From: an uncultured Bacilli bacterium
Lineage (GTDB): Bacteria; Bacillota_I; Bacilli_A; RF39; UBA660
Length of the DNA: 64,000 nucleotides
Assembly (NCBI GenBank): GCA_934102215.1
Contig: CAKOSH010000005.1
Span: 47,512 to 111,511, forward strand
Direction of reading: 5' to 3'
The stretch's first letter is position 1; each line of letters opens with the position of its first letter. Shown here one piece after another: positions 43,212 to 53,220 of the stretch. Under the pieces are notes generated by a model. The model made no database searches and was not told the origin of the DNA. It worked only from the letters and a program-made list of their open reading frames with translations. Position numbers and translations under genes: made by a program.

Positions 43212-43240
43212 AAAAAAAAAGAAAAGAGAGTTACTTTTCT
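43212..43240 (-). terminator. Terminator after the gene at 43270-43797
   Basis: Stem AGAAAAG/CTTTTCT followed by at least eight T on the minus strand. Confidence 0.8.
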
Positions 43241-43269
43241 AATTATTTGATATTTAACTCATCATTTCT

Positions 43270-43797
43270 TTAAATATTACTAAGTGATTTATGCTTTATT
43301 ATGTGTTTTATTTCTATAAATGATATATATAGTAATAATATTGAAACAACAAAATGGACAAGATATACTTGGAATATATGATTTTTCTTATCATCTTCAA
43401 TATTGTAAACTACATATGTTGTGTCTTTATATTTATGTATTAAATAATATGAAGGTGATATAATTACATCTTTTGCATAAACTACATCTTGATTATCTTT
43501 TGTAAATTCATATGACACTTCATATTTAAAGAATCTATAATCTTTAAACTTGTCTCCAGTTATATTAAATGTTGTATCTGTTATATTTGCTTTAGTTATT
43601 TTATAATTTTTATCAAATGCTAAAGCAAATATATCACCAAACGATAATACAAACATAAATATGCTTAGTAAGATGATTATACAAAGCAATAGTAATTTAA
43701 CACAATTAGCAATGATTATGAAGAATTTACCTGTTTTTTCAAAATTATCTTTCTTTTTATTTTTTTTACTACTGGTACTGCTAACTTTTTTATTCAT
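43270..43797 (-). CDS. Hypothetical two-helix membrane protein
   Basis: 175 residues. The N-terminus is Ser/Lys-rich, with helices at about 27-58 and 143-163 and an outside strand-rich domain between them (ITKANITDTTFN, YEVSYEFTKD, YYLIHKYKDTTYVVYN). The layout recalls DUF3592-type proteins, but the match is only by shape. It is a single-gene unit. Confidence 0.65.
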   Translation of the reverse strand: MNKKVSSTSSKKNKKKDNFEKTGKFFIIIANCVKLLLLCIIILLSIFMFVLSFGDIFALAFDKNYKITKANITDTTFNITGDKFKDYRFFKYEVSYEFTKDNQDVVYAKDVIISPSYYLIHKYKDTTYVVYNIEDDKKNHIFQVYLVHFVVSILLLYISFIEIKHIIKHKSLSNI

Positions 43798-43888
43798 ATT
43801 TATGCACCCTATTTTATTAAGATTTACTACTAAAGATAATATACACTATTAATAAATATTTATCAATATATTTTTTGAATTTTATTTT

Positions 43889-46800
43889 TTATTTTACCAT
43901 TTTTAGTAAATAGTCTTTATGTGGTAATGATGAAGAATATATATTTTCAAGTAATTGATGTCTATTATATCTTATTAATTTCTTTTCTATATCAAATGTA
44001 CCATCTTTCTTTTCTCTTAATATATAATAACAAGCTGTATCTTTTCTATCGTTCCTAAATCCTACGCTAACGCCTCTTAATGTATGTATATTTGTATTTT
44101 CTATATAATCTTCAAATGGAAAATGTACATGTCCTTGTAAAATCGCATCATAATTTGTTACTCTTTTACCATCAAATATTGGATGTTTGATTGCATCAAT
44201 AACACCTTTTGCCATATCACCATTAAACTTTCTTGATAATCTTTCTAGTTCTGCTTTTGCTTCTTCACTATTTGTATAAAGAAATTGTTTTGAATTTACT
44301 CCTTTAACAAAGTCTCTTTGATAACTCCATGTATTTTGTTTATCAAAATCCCATCTAATATCATTTATGAAATGACATAGTCCTATATTTTTATCACCAA
44401 CTTTTATATCTAAAGATGGAGCCCAGGATTTCATTACTTCTATTCTTTTAGAGCCAAGTTTTTCTTCTGTCCATAATTGATTTTCTGTTTTAGCTGTATC
44501 AAAGTACGAACTAAATGGAGCAATTCCTAATGTATTATAATATTCACTATTACCACTTACTGATTTAACTTTATAATATTCTAACATATCAAATACTTCT
44601 ATAGGATTAGGTCCAAGACCAATATTATCACCTAAACTATATATTTCAGTAATACCTCTTTTTCTTATATCTTCAAGAATTTCAATAGTTGATTCATACA
44701 TTGAATGACTATCAGTAAATAATGCTATTTCTCTACCTGTATAAATATCTTTATCTATATAATTTACTCTTCTATTTACTTTTTCATACATACTATTAAG
44801 TAAACTATTACTTGGTAAGAAATCATAATATTCATCATTCATAGAAAATATTAATTTTGGCTCAATAATACATTTATTTTTACTTTGAGTGATTATAAAA
44901 GGTATATTATATTTCTTATGTATTTCTAATTCTTCTTTAGTTGGTTTTACTCCATTAGTTAAAATAATACCACATGGTTTCATGCCTTCTCTATAAAATA
45001 AAGCTTCAGCATTATTAGTAGTTGCCTTGCTTGTATCTAATATTCCTTCTTGATAACTATCAGTTCTTTTTACTTCACTTGTATTCTTTTTAATTAATTT
45101 ATTGCTTCCTAAATTCTTTTTAGAACTGCATATAAAACTTTCATTAGGAACTTTATCATATGCGAATATTACTTTACATAATGCATTATTATAATAATAT
45201 CTTTGTCCTAAATAACTAATTGGACTTAATGAAATAAAATTCTTTTCACCAGAAGATACACCATTCATTAATTCATCTACTGTTTCACTTCCACTAATAA
45301 CATGAGCATATAATACATAATTTTTATCACTAAAATCTAATACAGTTCCATATTCATCTACTAAATCTTTTCTTAATACTCCATCCAATTTAGAAGCTTT
45401 CTTTACATCAGTAAGATTTACTTGAGATTCAAGTTCATATAACCTTCTAATCTTGTTACCAATATTATTAAAATCACTCTTTAACTTAATAAAATCTTCA
45501 ATATTAGTTTCTAACATTAATCTTAATGAATCTTTTAATGCTTCACTATCTGTACTATCATTTACAAGTTCTATAAACTCTATATATTTAATAAGTGAAT
45601 CTATATAATCAGTTATAACTCTTGAATTTACATTTTTCTTTCTAAGTTCTAATAAGCCTATTTTATTACCTATTTTATCAAATTCACTATCAGCATCACA
45701 AAATAACATATCATTAAATATATCTTTTATATCTTGAAGTGATAAATCATTCTTATCTATTCTTTTTTGATAATTCTTATATACTTCATCTTTTGCTTTT
45801 TCTAAATCTTTAGGTTCTTTTATTTCTACTTCTATATCTTGATTTAATATTAATTCTAAATCTATTTTATCTTCTCTAGTAAGTTTATAATTATTACTTA
45901 TCATATATGTAAATAATTCTATATATTTATTATAATTAGTTATTATTTCTAAAAAGTTTCTTATGATATTTTTATTATCATTTTCTGTGTCTATATAATA
46001 ATTATTTAGTAAGTAATCTTTTACTTCTTTAAATTTATCTTCTTCATGATTATCTATTATTTTAGATAATTCAATATACCAATTTTTATATTTACGACTT
46101 CCTACTCCATATTGCAAGAATAATCTTAATTCTATTCCTTGACTTTCTATGAATGTTTTTAAACTATTATATTTATCTATTACATCTGCTGTTTTACAAT
46201 ATTTACCTATCGCAAATACAAAATCAATTTCATCATCTGGAATATTTGAACCATCTAATAGTGCTTTCTTTATTGTAGATGGTACTTCTCTTAAATCAGT
46301 TACTATATTAAAACAATCATTTTTCTTTTCTTTCATCTTTTTAACGACTAAATCGTAATTATTACTTAATATATAATCTTGAAATTCTATTGGTATTTCA
46401 GGATATGTAAGAAATTTTATTAAAGCAGTTGGATGCATATTTTTAATGTAAGCTCTTAATATTATATTTTTTCTATCCATTATTTTTTTACATTCTTCTA
46501 CTTCAGCATATCTACTATTAAGTATAGTAAATATGTTAGATGAATTAATATCATAATCAAGTATATCTTCTTTAAATCTAGAATAAGTTGATTTATTAAA
46601 ATATGTTTCTATTATTTCATATACATTTAGTTCTAAAAGCATTTCTTTTATATAATCATATCTTACTTCATATAATAAGTCTTTTATTTCATTAGGTGCA
46701 TATTCACTTTTTAATATTGTTAAAATATTATGTTTATGTTTTTTCTTAAGTTCTTCTGTTATCTCATCTTTTCTTATTTTTATTATTTCTTGCTTTAATT

Positions 46801-47797
46801 CTTCTCTTATGTTTTTAGATAATAATACTTCTATTAAATATGAACTACTTAATTTAGAAATACTTTCATTGATATCTTGATTTCTTAATTTATAGAATAA
46901 TTCTAGTATAGGTTCATAGTTACATCTTGATACTGTTAATAATAATTCTTTAATAGGTAAATTATTAATAATATTCACTATATCACTATATCTTTTTTCA
47001 TATACTATTGTTATTATATCTTTACAATAGTCTTGTGTTATTAAATATAATATTTTATATTTATCAAGTCTCATTATTATTCTATTTAATTCTTCTTTTT
47101 TACGTGGTATTATTGCTTCTCTAAAGCTATTATGAGCCATTAGAGAACTTGATAATATATCTATAATATTATTTTCATCTATTTGATATTCAATTATTTT
47201 ATCTTTTATTATATCTCCTATATCACTTGTAAAAAGAATACATGATATTACATCAGCACTATATTTATTACCATATATTATATTATTTATTACTTCTTCA
47301 TCTTTAACTTTATTTAGTAATTTGCATATCATACGCTGATCATTCTTATATGATGTAATTAATAATCTTTTATATGAAAAAGGAATCATTTTATTATCCA
47401 TTAATTTAACGATATCATTTTCATCTTTTTTTAATAGTTTACTTATTTCTTTTTCAGTTTTATTTCTTATTAATGTTACAATTAATTTACATTCATCACA
47501 TTCTTTAAAATATATTTCTAATTCTGCTAAAGAATAATTTCTTTTTTCAGCAAGTGATACTAAATCTTTAAATGATAAAGATGGTGTTTCATTAATTCTT
47601 TTGATAACGCTTTTCAATAATAATTTATTTAGATTTCTTTCAAATAATAAGTTTATTAATTCTTCATCACTTAAATGTGATATTTCTTGCATATAATTAA
47701 AACTATTTGAATCAATTACGTTTTGTTTCTTTTCATCACTATCTTTACTATTTTTTAGATAGTTTATTATTTTTCTATATCTTAACCACCAAAACAT
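43889..47797 (-). CDS. 1302-residue helical-repeat protein fused to a metallophosphoesterase
   Basis: A very large cytoplasmic protein. Residues 1 to about 620 are helical repeats of roughly 35 residues (for example ILTILKSEYAPNEIKDLLYE), of HEAT/ARM-like look. A coiled region (about 620-800) follows. Then comes a part (about 820-1010) with GIILTNGVKPTKEELEIHKK and PFIITQ that recalls a swivelling phosphohistidine fold. The C-terminus is a calcineurin-type phosphoesterase: FTDSH (1027-1031), LGDN (about 1055), GNSE where GNHE is usual (1082), CHF (1142) and GHVH (1222-1225). The metal ligands look intact. It is 15 bases after obg, so probably co-transcribed. The function is unknown. Confidence 0.8.
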   Translation of the reverse strand: MFWWLRYRKIINYLKNSKDSDEKKQNVIDSNSFNYMQEISHLSDEELINLLFERNLNKLLLKSVIKRINETPSLSFKDLVSLAEKRNYSLAELEIYFKECDECKLIVTLIRNKTEKEISKLLKKDENDIVKLMDNKMIPFSYKRLLITSYKNDQRMICKLLNKVKDEEVINNIIYGNKYSADVISCILFTSDIGDIIKDKIIEYQIDENNIIDILSSSLMAHNSFREAIIPRKKEELNRIIMRLDKYKILYLITQDYCKDIITIVYEKRYSDIVNIINNLPIKELLLTVSRCNYEPILELFYKLRNQDINESISKLSSSYLIEVLLSKNIREELKQEIIKIRKDEITEELKKKHKHNILTILKSEYAPNEIKDLLYEVRYDYIKEMLLELNVYEIIETYFNKSTYSRFKEDILDYDINSSNIFTILNSRYAEVEECKKIMDRKNIILRAYIKNMHPTALIKFLTYPEIPIEFQDYILSNNYDLVVKKMKEKKNDCFNIVTDLREVPSTIKKALLDGSNIPDDEIDFVFAIGKYCKTADVIDKYNSLKTFIESQGIELRLFLQYGVGSRKYKNWYIELSKIIDNHEEDKFKEVKDYLLNNYYIDTENDNKNIIRNFLEIITNYNKYIELFTYMISNNYKLTREDKIDLELILNQDIEVEIKEPKDLEKAKDEVYKNYQKRIDKNDLSLQDIKDIFNDMLFCDADSEFDKIGNKIGLLELRKKNVNSRVITDYIDSLIKYIEFIELVNDSTDSEALKDSLRLMLETNIEDFIKLKSDFNNIGNKIRRLYELESQVNLTDVKKASKLDGVLRKDLVDEYGTVLDFSDKNYVLYAHVISGSETVDELMNGVSSGEKNFISLSPISYLGQRYYYNNALCKVIFAYDKVPNESFICSSKKNLGSNKLIKKNTSEVKRTDSYQEGILDTSKATTNNAEALFYREGMKPCGIILTNGVKPTKEELEIHKKYNIPFIITQSKNKCIIEPKLIFSMNDEYYDFLPSNSLLNSMYEKVNRRVNYIDKDIYTGREIALFTDSHSMYESTIEILEDIRKRGITEIYSLGDNIGLGPNPIEVFDMLEYYKVKSVSGNSEYYNTLGIAPFSSYFDTAKTENQLWTEEKLGSKRIEVMKSWAPSLDIKVGDKNIGLCHFINDIRWDFDKQNTWSYQRDFVKGVNSKQFLYTNSEEAKAELERLSRKFNGDMAKGVIDAIKHPIFDGKRVTNYDAILQGHVHFPFEDYIENTNIHTLRGVSVGFRNDRKDTACYYILREKKDGTFDIEKKLIRYNRHQLLENIYSSSLPHKDYLLKMVK

Positions 47798-47812
47798 CCC
47801 TATACACCTTTA

Positions 47813-49096
47813 TTAATATAATCTTTCTTCGTATTCAAATTCTTGATCTAGTATTTGAACTGTATCTCCTTCTTTAGCGCCAAGTTTTTTAAGTTCATCA
47901 TCAATACCAAGTCTTTTTAATTTAGATGCAAAGCGTAGTGCTGATTCATCAGAATTAAATCTTGTCATTTTAAGTAGTTTTTCTAGTTCATCACCTGTAA
48001 CTCTAAATTTACCTTCACCTATTTTTTGTATTCTATATGGTTTTTCATGCTTAAATTCATATAATACATAATCTTCAAATTCATTTTTATTATATATTTC
48101 TTCTTCTGGAAGACTTTCTAATAATTCTTTTAATTTGAATATTAATTCTTTTGTTCCCACGCGAGTTGCAGCACTTACTTCAATTATTTCAGCATTTGGA
48201 AATTCTTTCTTAAATTTTTCTAAGTTATCATGTGAAACAGGTAAATCCATTTTATTTGCTACTATTATTTCTTTTTTATTATATAGGTTTTCATCATATT
48301 TTTTAATTTCATTACGAATTATTTTATAATCATCTATTACGTTTCTTCCATCAACTTCAGCCATATCAAGTACATGAGCAACTATTTTACAACGGCTAGC
48401 ATGTCTTAAGAATTTGTCTCCAAGACCTATTCCTTCACTAGATCCTTCAATCATACCTGGAAGGTCTGCAACTACATAACTAAAGTCACCTGCTTTTACA
48501 ACGCCAAGATTAGGTACAAGTGTAGTAAAATGATAATCAGCAATTTTAGGTTTAGCAGCACTTATTACTGATATTAATGAACTTTTACCTACACTAGGAA
48601 ATCCAACAAGACCTACATCAGCAAGTAGTTTAAGCTCACAAAGTATGTTTCTTTCTTCTCCTGGTTCACCAAGTTCACTTGTATATGGTGCTTTATTTTT
48701 ATTTGTCATGAAAGCAGCATTACCTTTACCACCACGACCACCATGGGCAACTGTACATTCTTGTCCATCACTAACTAAATCGCATATTATTAAATTAGTA
48801 TCAGTATCTTTAATAGTAGTACCAATTGGAACAATAATAACTATATCTTCAGCAGAACTACCTGTTTGATTACGACCACGGCCCATTTCACCGTTATTAC
48901 CTTTAATTATTTTTTTATATCTTAAATCAATTAAAGTACGAAGTCCTTTATCAGCCTTAAATATTATGCTTCCACCTTTTCCACCATTTCCACCATCTGG
49001 TCCTCCTAGTGGTACATATTTTTCACGTAAAAATGAAGTACATCCATCTCCACCTTTACCAGCAATTAATTTTAAATTAACTTCATCTATAAACAT
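47813..49096 (-). CDS. obg: GTPase Obg/CgtA
   Basis: 427 residues from the ATG at 49096 (AAAGGGATG upstream). The glycine-rich Obg fold has GKGGDGCTSF, GGPDGGNGGKGG and HGGRGGKGN. The G domain has GFPSVGKSSL, DLPGMIEG and NKMDLP. The C-terminal OCT domain holds FRVTGDELEKLLKMTRF. The protein links ribosome assembly, stress and, in Bacillus, sporulation. Confidence 0.96.
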   Translation of the reverse strand: MFIDEVNLKLIAGKGGDGCTSFLREKYVPLGGPDGGNGGKGGSIIFKADKGLRTLIDLRYKKIIKGNNGEMGRGRNQTGSSAEDIVIIVPIGTTIKDTDTNLIICDLVSDGQECTVAHGGRGGKGNAAFMTNKNKAPYTSELGEPGEERNILCELKLLADVGLVGFPSVGKSSLISVISAAKPKIADYHFTTLVPNLGVVKAGDFSYVVADLPGMIEGSSEGIGLGDKFLRHASRCKIVAHVLDMAEVDGRNVIDDYKIIRNEIKKYDENLYNKKEIIVANKMDLPVSHDNLEKFKKEFPNAEIIEVSAATRVGTKELIFKLKELLESLPEEEIYNKNEFEDYVLYEFKHEKPYRIQKIGEGKFRVTGDELEKLLKMTRFNSDESALRFASKLKRLGIDDELKKLGAKEGDTVQILDQEFEYEERLY

Positions 49097-49126
49097 AGTT
49101 ATCACATCCCTTTCAATTACGCATAG

Positions 49127-49155
49127 ATTATACCAAATATTATACATCAATGCAA
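49127..49155 (-). promoter_or_regulatory. obg promoter
   Basis: TTGCAT, 17-base spacer, TATAAT, about 30 bases before the obg start. Confidence 0.75.
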
Positions 49156-49167
49156 CTTTTTTAGTAA

Positions 49168-49197
49168 GAAAAAAGCCATATAATAATGACTATTTTT
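49168..49197 (-). terminator. Terminator after lipoprotein A
   Basis: Stem AGTCAT/ATGGCT (one G-U pair) followed by TTTTTT, overlapping the last codons of the gene. Confidence 0.55.
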
Positions 49198-49864
49198 TTA
49201 ATATTAATCCAGCTACTTTATCAGGACCAATTTCATCTTCATATTCAATGAATTCATTTGTTTCTCTATCATATGCTGCATATAATTTATTATAAGCTAT
49301 ATATTCAAATCCAGCATCAACTAATTCTTCAATACTATCCATTGGTTCACTTTGAACTACATCAAATATTCCTTTTTCATCTTGAATTATTTTATAACCT
49401 ATAAATTTATGAGTAACTATTCTTTCATTGCCAGTTAAATTATAATGTTCTTTATCATTTGTATATGCTCTATGAGTCACTGTTGAATAAGTTATCATAG
49501 GTCCAATAATTCTTGGACTTCGTGTTGTATATTTATATTCATATTGCTTGTAATCATAAAGTGTTGACTCTAATTCTAACAGCTTATCTAAATTTTCATC
49601 AATTCTTATCAAATCATAACTATAAGTCTTTCTTAATTTTTGAACTTCTTCTTCAGTTATATAGTTATAATCATCTGTTCTGTTAAAGTCTTTAACATAT
49701 TCCATTTCACTTTTAATTTGTCTTTCATACCCATCTTCAGTTACATATGTATGTGAATGTGTTTTATCAATATTACATTCTACTTCACTAGCACAAGCAC
49801 TTGTGGTAAATACAGTTGCTGCTCCTAGTAATCCCGCGATTATTTGTTTTGTTTCTTTTTTCAT
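49190..49864 (-). CDS. Putative lipoprotein A (paralog pair)
   Basis: 224 residues: signal peptide MKKETKQIIAGLLGAATVF and lipobox TSAC (Cys about 24). The mature part is shared almost throughout with 49917-50594: RTDDYNYITEEE, YDLIRIDENLDKLLELES, LTGNERIVTHKFIGYK, SEPMDSIEELVDAGFEY and DRETNEFIEYEDEIGPDKV. No known family. It is probably an exported surface protein. Confidence 0.75.
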   Translation of the reverse strand: MKKETKQIIAGLLGAATVFTTSACASEVECNIDKTHSHTYVTEDGYERQIKSEMEYVKDFNRTDDYNYITEEEVQKLRKTYSYDLIRIDENLDKLLELESTLYDYKQYEYKYTTRSPRIIGPMITYSTVTHRAYTNDKEHYNLTGNERIVTHKFIGYKIIQDEKGIFDVVQSEPMDSIEELVDAGFEYIAYNKLYAAYDRETNEFIEYEDEIGPDKVAGLILKK

Positions 49865-49916
49865 ATTTGCTCCTATACATTGAAATATAGTAACACAATT
49901 TTAATATAATATCAAA

Positions 49917-50594
49917 TTAATGCTTTTTTAATACTAATCCAGATACTTTATCAGGTCCTAAATCATCTTCATACTCTATAAATTCATTTGTTTCTCTATC
50001 ATATCCAGCATATAATTTATTATATCTAACATATTCAAATCCAGCATTAACTAATTCTTCAATACTATCCATTGGTTCACTTTTAATCATATCTATTCTA
50101 CCCTTTTCATCATAAACAAGTTTATATCCTCTAAATTTATGAGTAACTATTCTTTCATTTCCCGTTAAATCTTCAGCGTTTTTATCATTAGTATAGTCAT
50201 AATAAGTTTCTAGTCTTGAACTTGCTGTTTTGCCTACCATAAATAATTTTCTTTCTGTATAACTATATTCATATTGCTTATAATCATAAAGTGATGATTC
50301 TAATTCTAATAGTTTATCTAAATTATCATCTATTCTTATTAAATCATAAAAATATATCATTCTTAATCTATCATTATCTTCATCTGTTATATTTTGGTAA
50401 TCATCAGTTCTATAAAATTTTTCTATGAATTCTCTTTCACTTTTTATTTCCCAAATATATCCTTCATCATTAACATAATTATGAGAATGATTACTCTTTA
50501 TATCACAGTTTACAATTTTAGCACAAGCACTTGTTGAAAATACTGTTGCTGCACCAAGTAATCCTGCTATGAATTGTTTTGTTTCTTTTTTCAT
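49917..50594 (-). CDS. Putative lipoprotein B (paralog pair)
   Basis: 225 residues, a tandem duplicate of 49190-49864 with the same signal peptide, lipobox (STSAC) and C-terminus (DRETNEFIEYEDDLGPDKV). The middle (about 110-150) is the divergent part, possibly under selection. A TTGCAA-17-TAAGCT promoter lies upstream. Confidence 0.75.
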   Translation of the reverse strand: MKKETKQFIAGLLGAATVFSTSACAKIVNCDIKSNHSHNYVNDEGYIWEIKSEREFIEKFYRTDDYQNITDEDNDRLRMIYFYDLIRIDDNLDKLLELESSLYDYKQYEYSYTERKLFMVGKTASSRLETYYDYTNDKNAEDLTGNERIVTHKFRGYKLVYDEKGRIDMIKSEPMDSIEELVNAGFEYVRYNKLYAGYDRETNEFIEYEDDLGPDKVSGLVLKKH

Positions 50595-50697
50595 TTTTTA
50601 CCTCAATCTTTAGAAATATTTAATAAATCTTTCACTATTAATAGCTTATCATATTCAATTGTATGTTGCAAATAATTCATTAAATCACAAATAAAAA

Positions 50698-50731
50698 ATA
50701 GACAATTACATTGTAATCATCTATCTGTAAA
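50698..50731 (-). terminator. Terminator of BspA-like gene 2
   Basis: Stem of two parts, ATAGA...ATTAC with GTAAT...TCTAT, then TTTTTT. Confidence 0.65.
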
Positions 50732-50747
50732 ACTATTTATCTAAAAT

Positions 50748-53009
50748 TTATTTAGCTGTGAAGTATCCAGGGTTACTTGTTCCACCATCTATACGAGCAA
50801 AGATTTTATCAACTTTAGTTGAATTATATTTGGTTCCTGCACCACCTACTAGGTCAGTGCAACCCAAAAACATAGAGGTGCTATCTGTGACTTTACTGAC
50901 ATCAAATTTATTGCTAACGTATATTGTTTTAAGATTCGTGGCACCGGCAAACATATATCCCATATCAGTTACTTTACTTGTATCAAAATTACTTACGTCT
51001 AAGGTTGTGGCTTTACTATAACCAAACATCCAACTCATTGTTGTTACATTACTTGTATCAAAATTACTTAAATTCAAAGTTGTGGCTTGACTTTTATAAA
51101 ACATATAATGCATATCTGTTACTTTTGATGTATTAAAATTACTTAAATCTAATGTTGTAGCCTTACTATTACCAAACATCCAACTCATTGTTGTTACATT
51201 ACTTGTGTTAAAATTACTTAAATCTAATGTTGTGGCTTGACTACCAACAAACATACCGCCCATATCTGTTACTTTTGATGTGTCAAAATTGCTTACATCT
51301 AATGTTGTGGCTTGACTATTATTAAACATACCACTCATATCGATTACATTAGTCGTATTGAAACTACTTAAATCTAATGTTGTGGCTTGACTACTATTAA
51401 ACATATCACTCATATCTGTTACTTTACTTGTGTCAAAACTACTTAAATCCAAAGTTGTGGCTTTACTATAAGAAAACATCTTACTCACATTTGTTACTTT
51501 ACTTGTATCAAAATTACTTACATCTAATGTTGTGGCTTGACTACTATTAAACATATCACTCATATCTGTTACTTTACTTGTGTCAAAACTACTTAAATCC
51601 AAAGTTGTGGCTTTACTATAAGAAAACATCTTACTCACATTTGTTACTTTACTTGTATCAAAATTACTTACATCTAATGTTGTGGCTTGACTACCAGAAA
51701 ACATACCGCTCATATCTGTTACTTTTGATGTGTCAAAATTGCTTACATCTAATGTTGTGGCTTGACTATTATTAAACATACCACTCATATCGATTACATT
51801 AGTCGTATTGAAACTACTTAAATCTAATGTTGTGGCTTTACTACCATTAAACATAGAACTCATGTTAGTTACATTACTTGTATCAAATCCACTTAAATCT
51901 AATGTTGTGGCTTGACTTTCATAAAACATCTCACTCATATTTGTTACATTACTTGTATCAAAATTACTTACATCTAATGTTGTGGCTTGACTATAAGAAA
52001 ACATGCCATATATTTGTGTAACTTTTGATGTATTTAAATTAGATAAATTTATTTCAGTAGCACTTGAATTAGTAAACATACCCGCCATATTTGTTACGTT
52101 GCTGGTATCAAAATTGCTTAAATCTAATTTTAATGCTTGAGTGTATCCAAACATTCCTATCATATTAGTAACTTTAGATGTATTTAGTGAAGATAAGTCT
52201 ATATTTTGAGATTGACTTAATGCAAACATACCTCCCATAGATGAAACTGGTTTGTCATTTATATATGTACATACTTCTTTTGTATCAATATCTTCAGTAG
52301 ACAAAGGATTAGTTAATGCTACGCCCCAGCCATATTCATCCATATTCTTCCAGTTTACAGTTACATTTGAAACGTTAGCATCAGTTTTTTCTTGCATATA
52401 TCTATATGTATATTGCCCATTTGTATATTCAACACCCTGAGTAAGTTCTCCATCATATGTACAATAAACTGCTGTATCTTTATATTCTTCTATTCCAAGT
52501 ACACCATTAAACTCTTTACCTTGATTATAATTTTGATTAGTATTTGTTTCTTTGAATAAAAAAGTAAATGTATATTCGTGTGTGAATCCTGATTCAATTG
52601 AAATATTTTTTGCTATTCTTTTTGTTCTTACTGGAAGTTCAGTTATTGGTTCACATGTTCCTTCAACTGTCCCACTTGAATTTAATCTCTTACATGTTGC
52701 TGAAAGAACTAATTCATTTTTAAGAATTGTATTTGTGAGTTCTTGCCATACAATATTGTACGCTGTATCAAGTGTTCCATTATTCTTTACTGATATAGTC
52801 TTTGTAGTAGTCCAACCAGGTTTAATATTTTGTGCAGTTATTGCCGGTCCATCTGTATATGTAAGTTTTAGCGTACCTGCTTCCACTACCATATCTTTTG
52901 CATTATCATTTCCTTTTACACTTGTACTAAAGTACGCATAAGAAAGTCCTGTCGTAAGAAACAATAACAATACAAGAGCTGTTCCAATTAAAATTTTCTT
53001 ATCTTTCAT
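50748..53009 (-). CDS. BspA-like (DUF285) surface protein with 17 repeats
   Basis: 753 residues. Signal/anchor helix at 5-25, TasA/camelysin-like domain (about 28-190; GTLKLTYTDG, PGWTTTKTISVKNNGT) and the CTYDGELTQGVEY linker. Then about 17 repeats of 25 residues (consensus LDVSNFDTSKVTDMSGMFSG), a longer last unit, and GGTSNPGYFTAK at the end, identical in the paralog 18584-20023. No sorting motif is seen. Likely a secreted adhesin. The repeats are so similar in DNA that copy number should change easily (see 51391-51690). The promoter has a G7 tract. Confidence 0.87.
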   Translation of the reverse strand: MKDKKILIGTALVLLLFLTTGLSYAYFSTSVKGNDNAKDMVVEAGTLKLTYTDGPAITAQNIKPGWTTTKTISVKNNGTLDTAYNIVWQELTNTILKNELVLSATCKRLNSSGTVEGTCEPITELPVRTKRIAKNISIESGFTHEYTFTFLFKETNTNQNYNQGKEFNGVLGIEEYKDTAVYCTYDGELTQGVEYTNGQYTYRYMQEKTDANVSNVTVNWKNMDEYGWGVALTNPLSTEDIDTKEVCTYINDKPVSSMGGMFALSQSQNIDLSSLNTSKVTNMIGMFGYTQALKLDLSNFDTSNVTNMAGMFTNSSATEINLSNLNTSKVTQIYGMFSYSQATTLDVSNFDTSNVTNMSEMFYESQATTLDLSGFDTSNVTNMSSMFNGSKATTLDLSSFNTTNVIDMSGMFNNSQATTLDVSNFDTSKVTDMSGMFSGSQATTLDVSNFDTSKVTNVSKMFSYSKATTLDLSSFDTSKVTDMSDMFNSSQATTLDVSNFDTSKVTNVSKMFSYSKATTLDLSSFDTSKVTDMSDMFNSSQATTLDLSSFNTTNVIDMSGMFNNSQATTLDVSNFDTSKVTDMGGMFVGSQATTLDLSNFNTSNVTTMSWMFGNSKATTLDLSNFNTSKVTDMHYMFYKSQATTLNLSNFDTSNVTTMSWMFGYSKATTLDVSNFDTSKVTDMGYMFAGATNLKTIYVSNKFDVSKVTDSTSMFLGCTDLVGGAGTKYNSTKVDKIFARIDGGTSNPGYFTAK
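51391..51690 (-). repeat. Exact 150-bp tandem duplication inside BspA-like gene 2
   Basis: 51391-51540 and 51541-51690 read the same base for base; each holds two 75-bp coding repeats. A further segment of about 110 bp (near 51270-51384) recurs at about 51720-51837. This is recent expansion of the repeat array. Confidence 0.9.
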
Positions 53010-53036
53010 AATCTATCTACCCTACTTTCAATAGTA

Positions 53037-53068
53037 AGTATAGCATAAATTACCCCCCCGCAAGCAAA
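53037..53068 (-). promoter_or_regulatory. Promoter with G7 tract in the spacer (BspA-like gene 2)
   Basis: Minus strand: TTTGCTTGC, seven G, TAATTTATGC, TATACT. Nearly the same element with eight G lies at 20048-20080 before the paralog. A hairpin-forming pair GCAAAC/GTTTGC flanks its upstream end. Confidence 0.7.
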
Positions 53069-53100
53069 CATAAGTTCGTTTGCTGACAAAGGTGAAAATA

Positions 53101-53161
53101 TTGACGATTTATTTGGTCCATTTTGTGTGTTTGAGATTGACGAGTTATTTGTACCAATTTG
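53101..53161 (+). repeat. Two 25-base direct repeats
   Basis: 53101-53125 and 53137-53161 both begin TTGACGA and share TTATTTG and CCA (about 20 of 25 bases the same). Spaced 36 bases start to start, they could be tandem binding sites for a regulator. Confidence 0.5.
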
Positions 53162-53220
53162 AATTATTTTTATTTTTTTGAAATTTCCTTAAAATTTAAT
53201 TTTGCGTATTAAAACATGGT

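Noticed and set aside
51578..51775. Plus-strand open frames across the adhesin gene and other long genes
   Set aside because: They are shadows of repeat-rich or AT-rich coding sequence, without ribosome binding sites.
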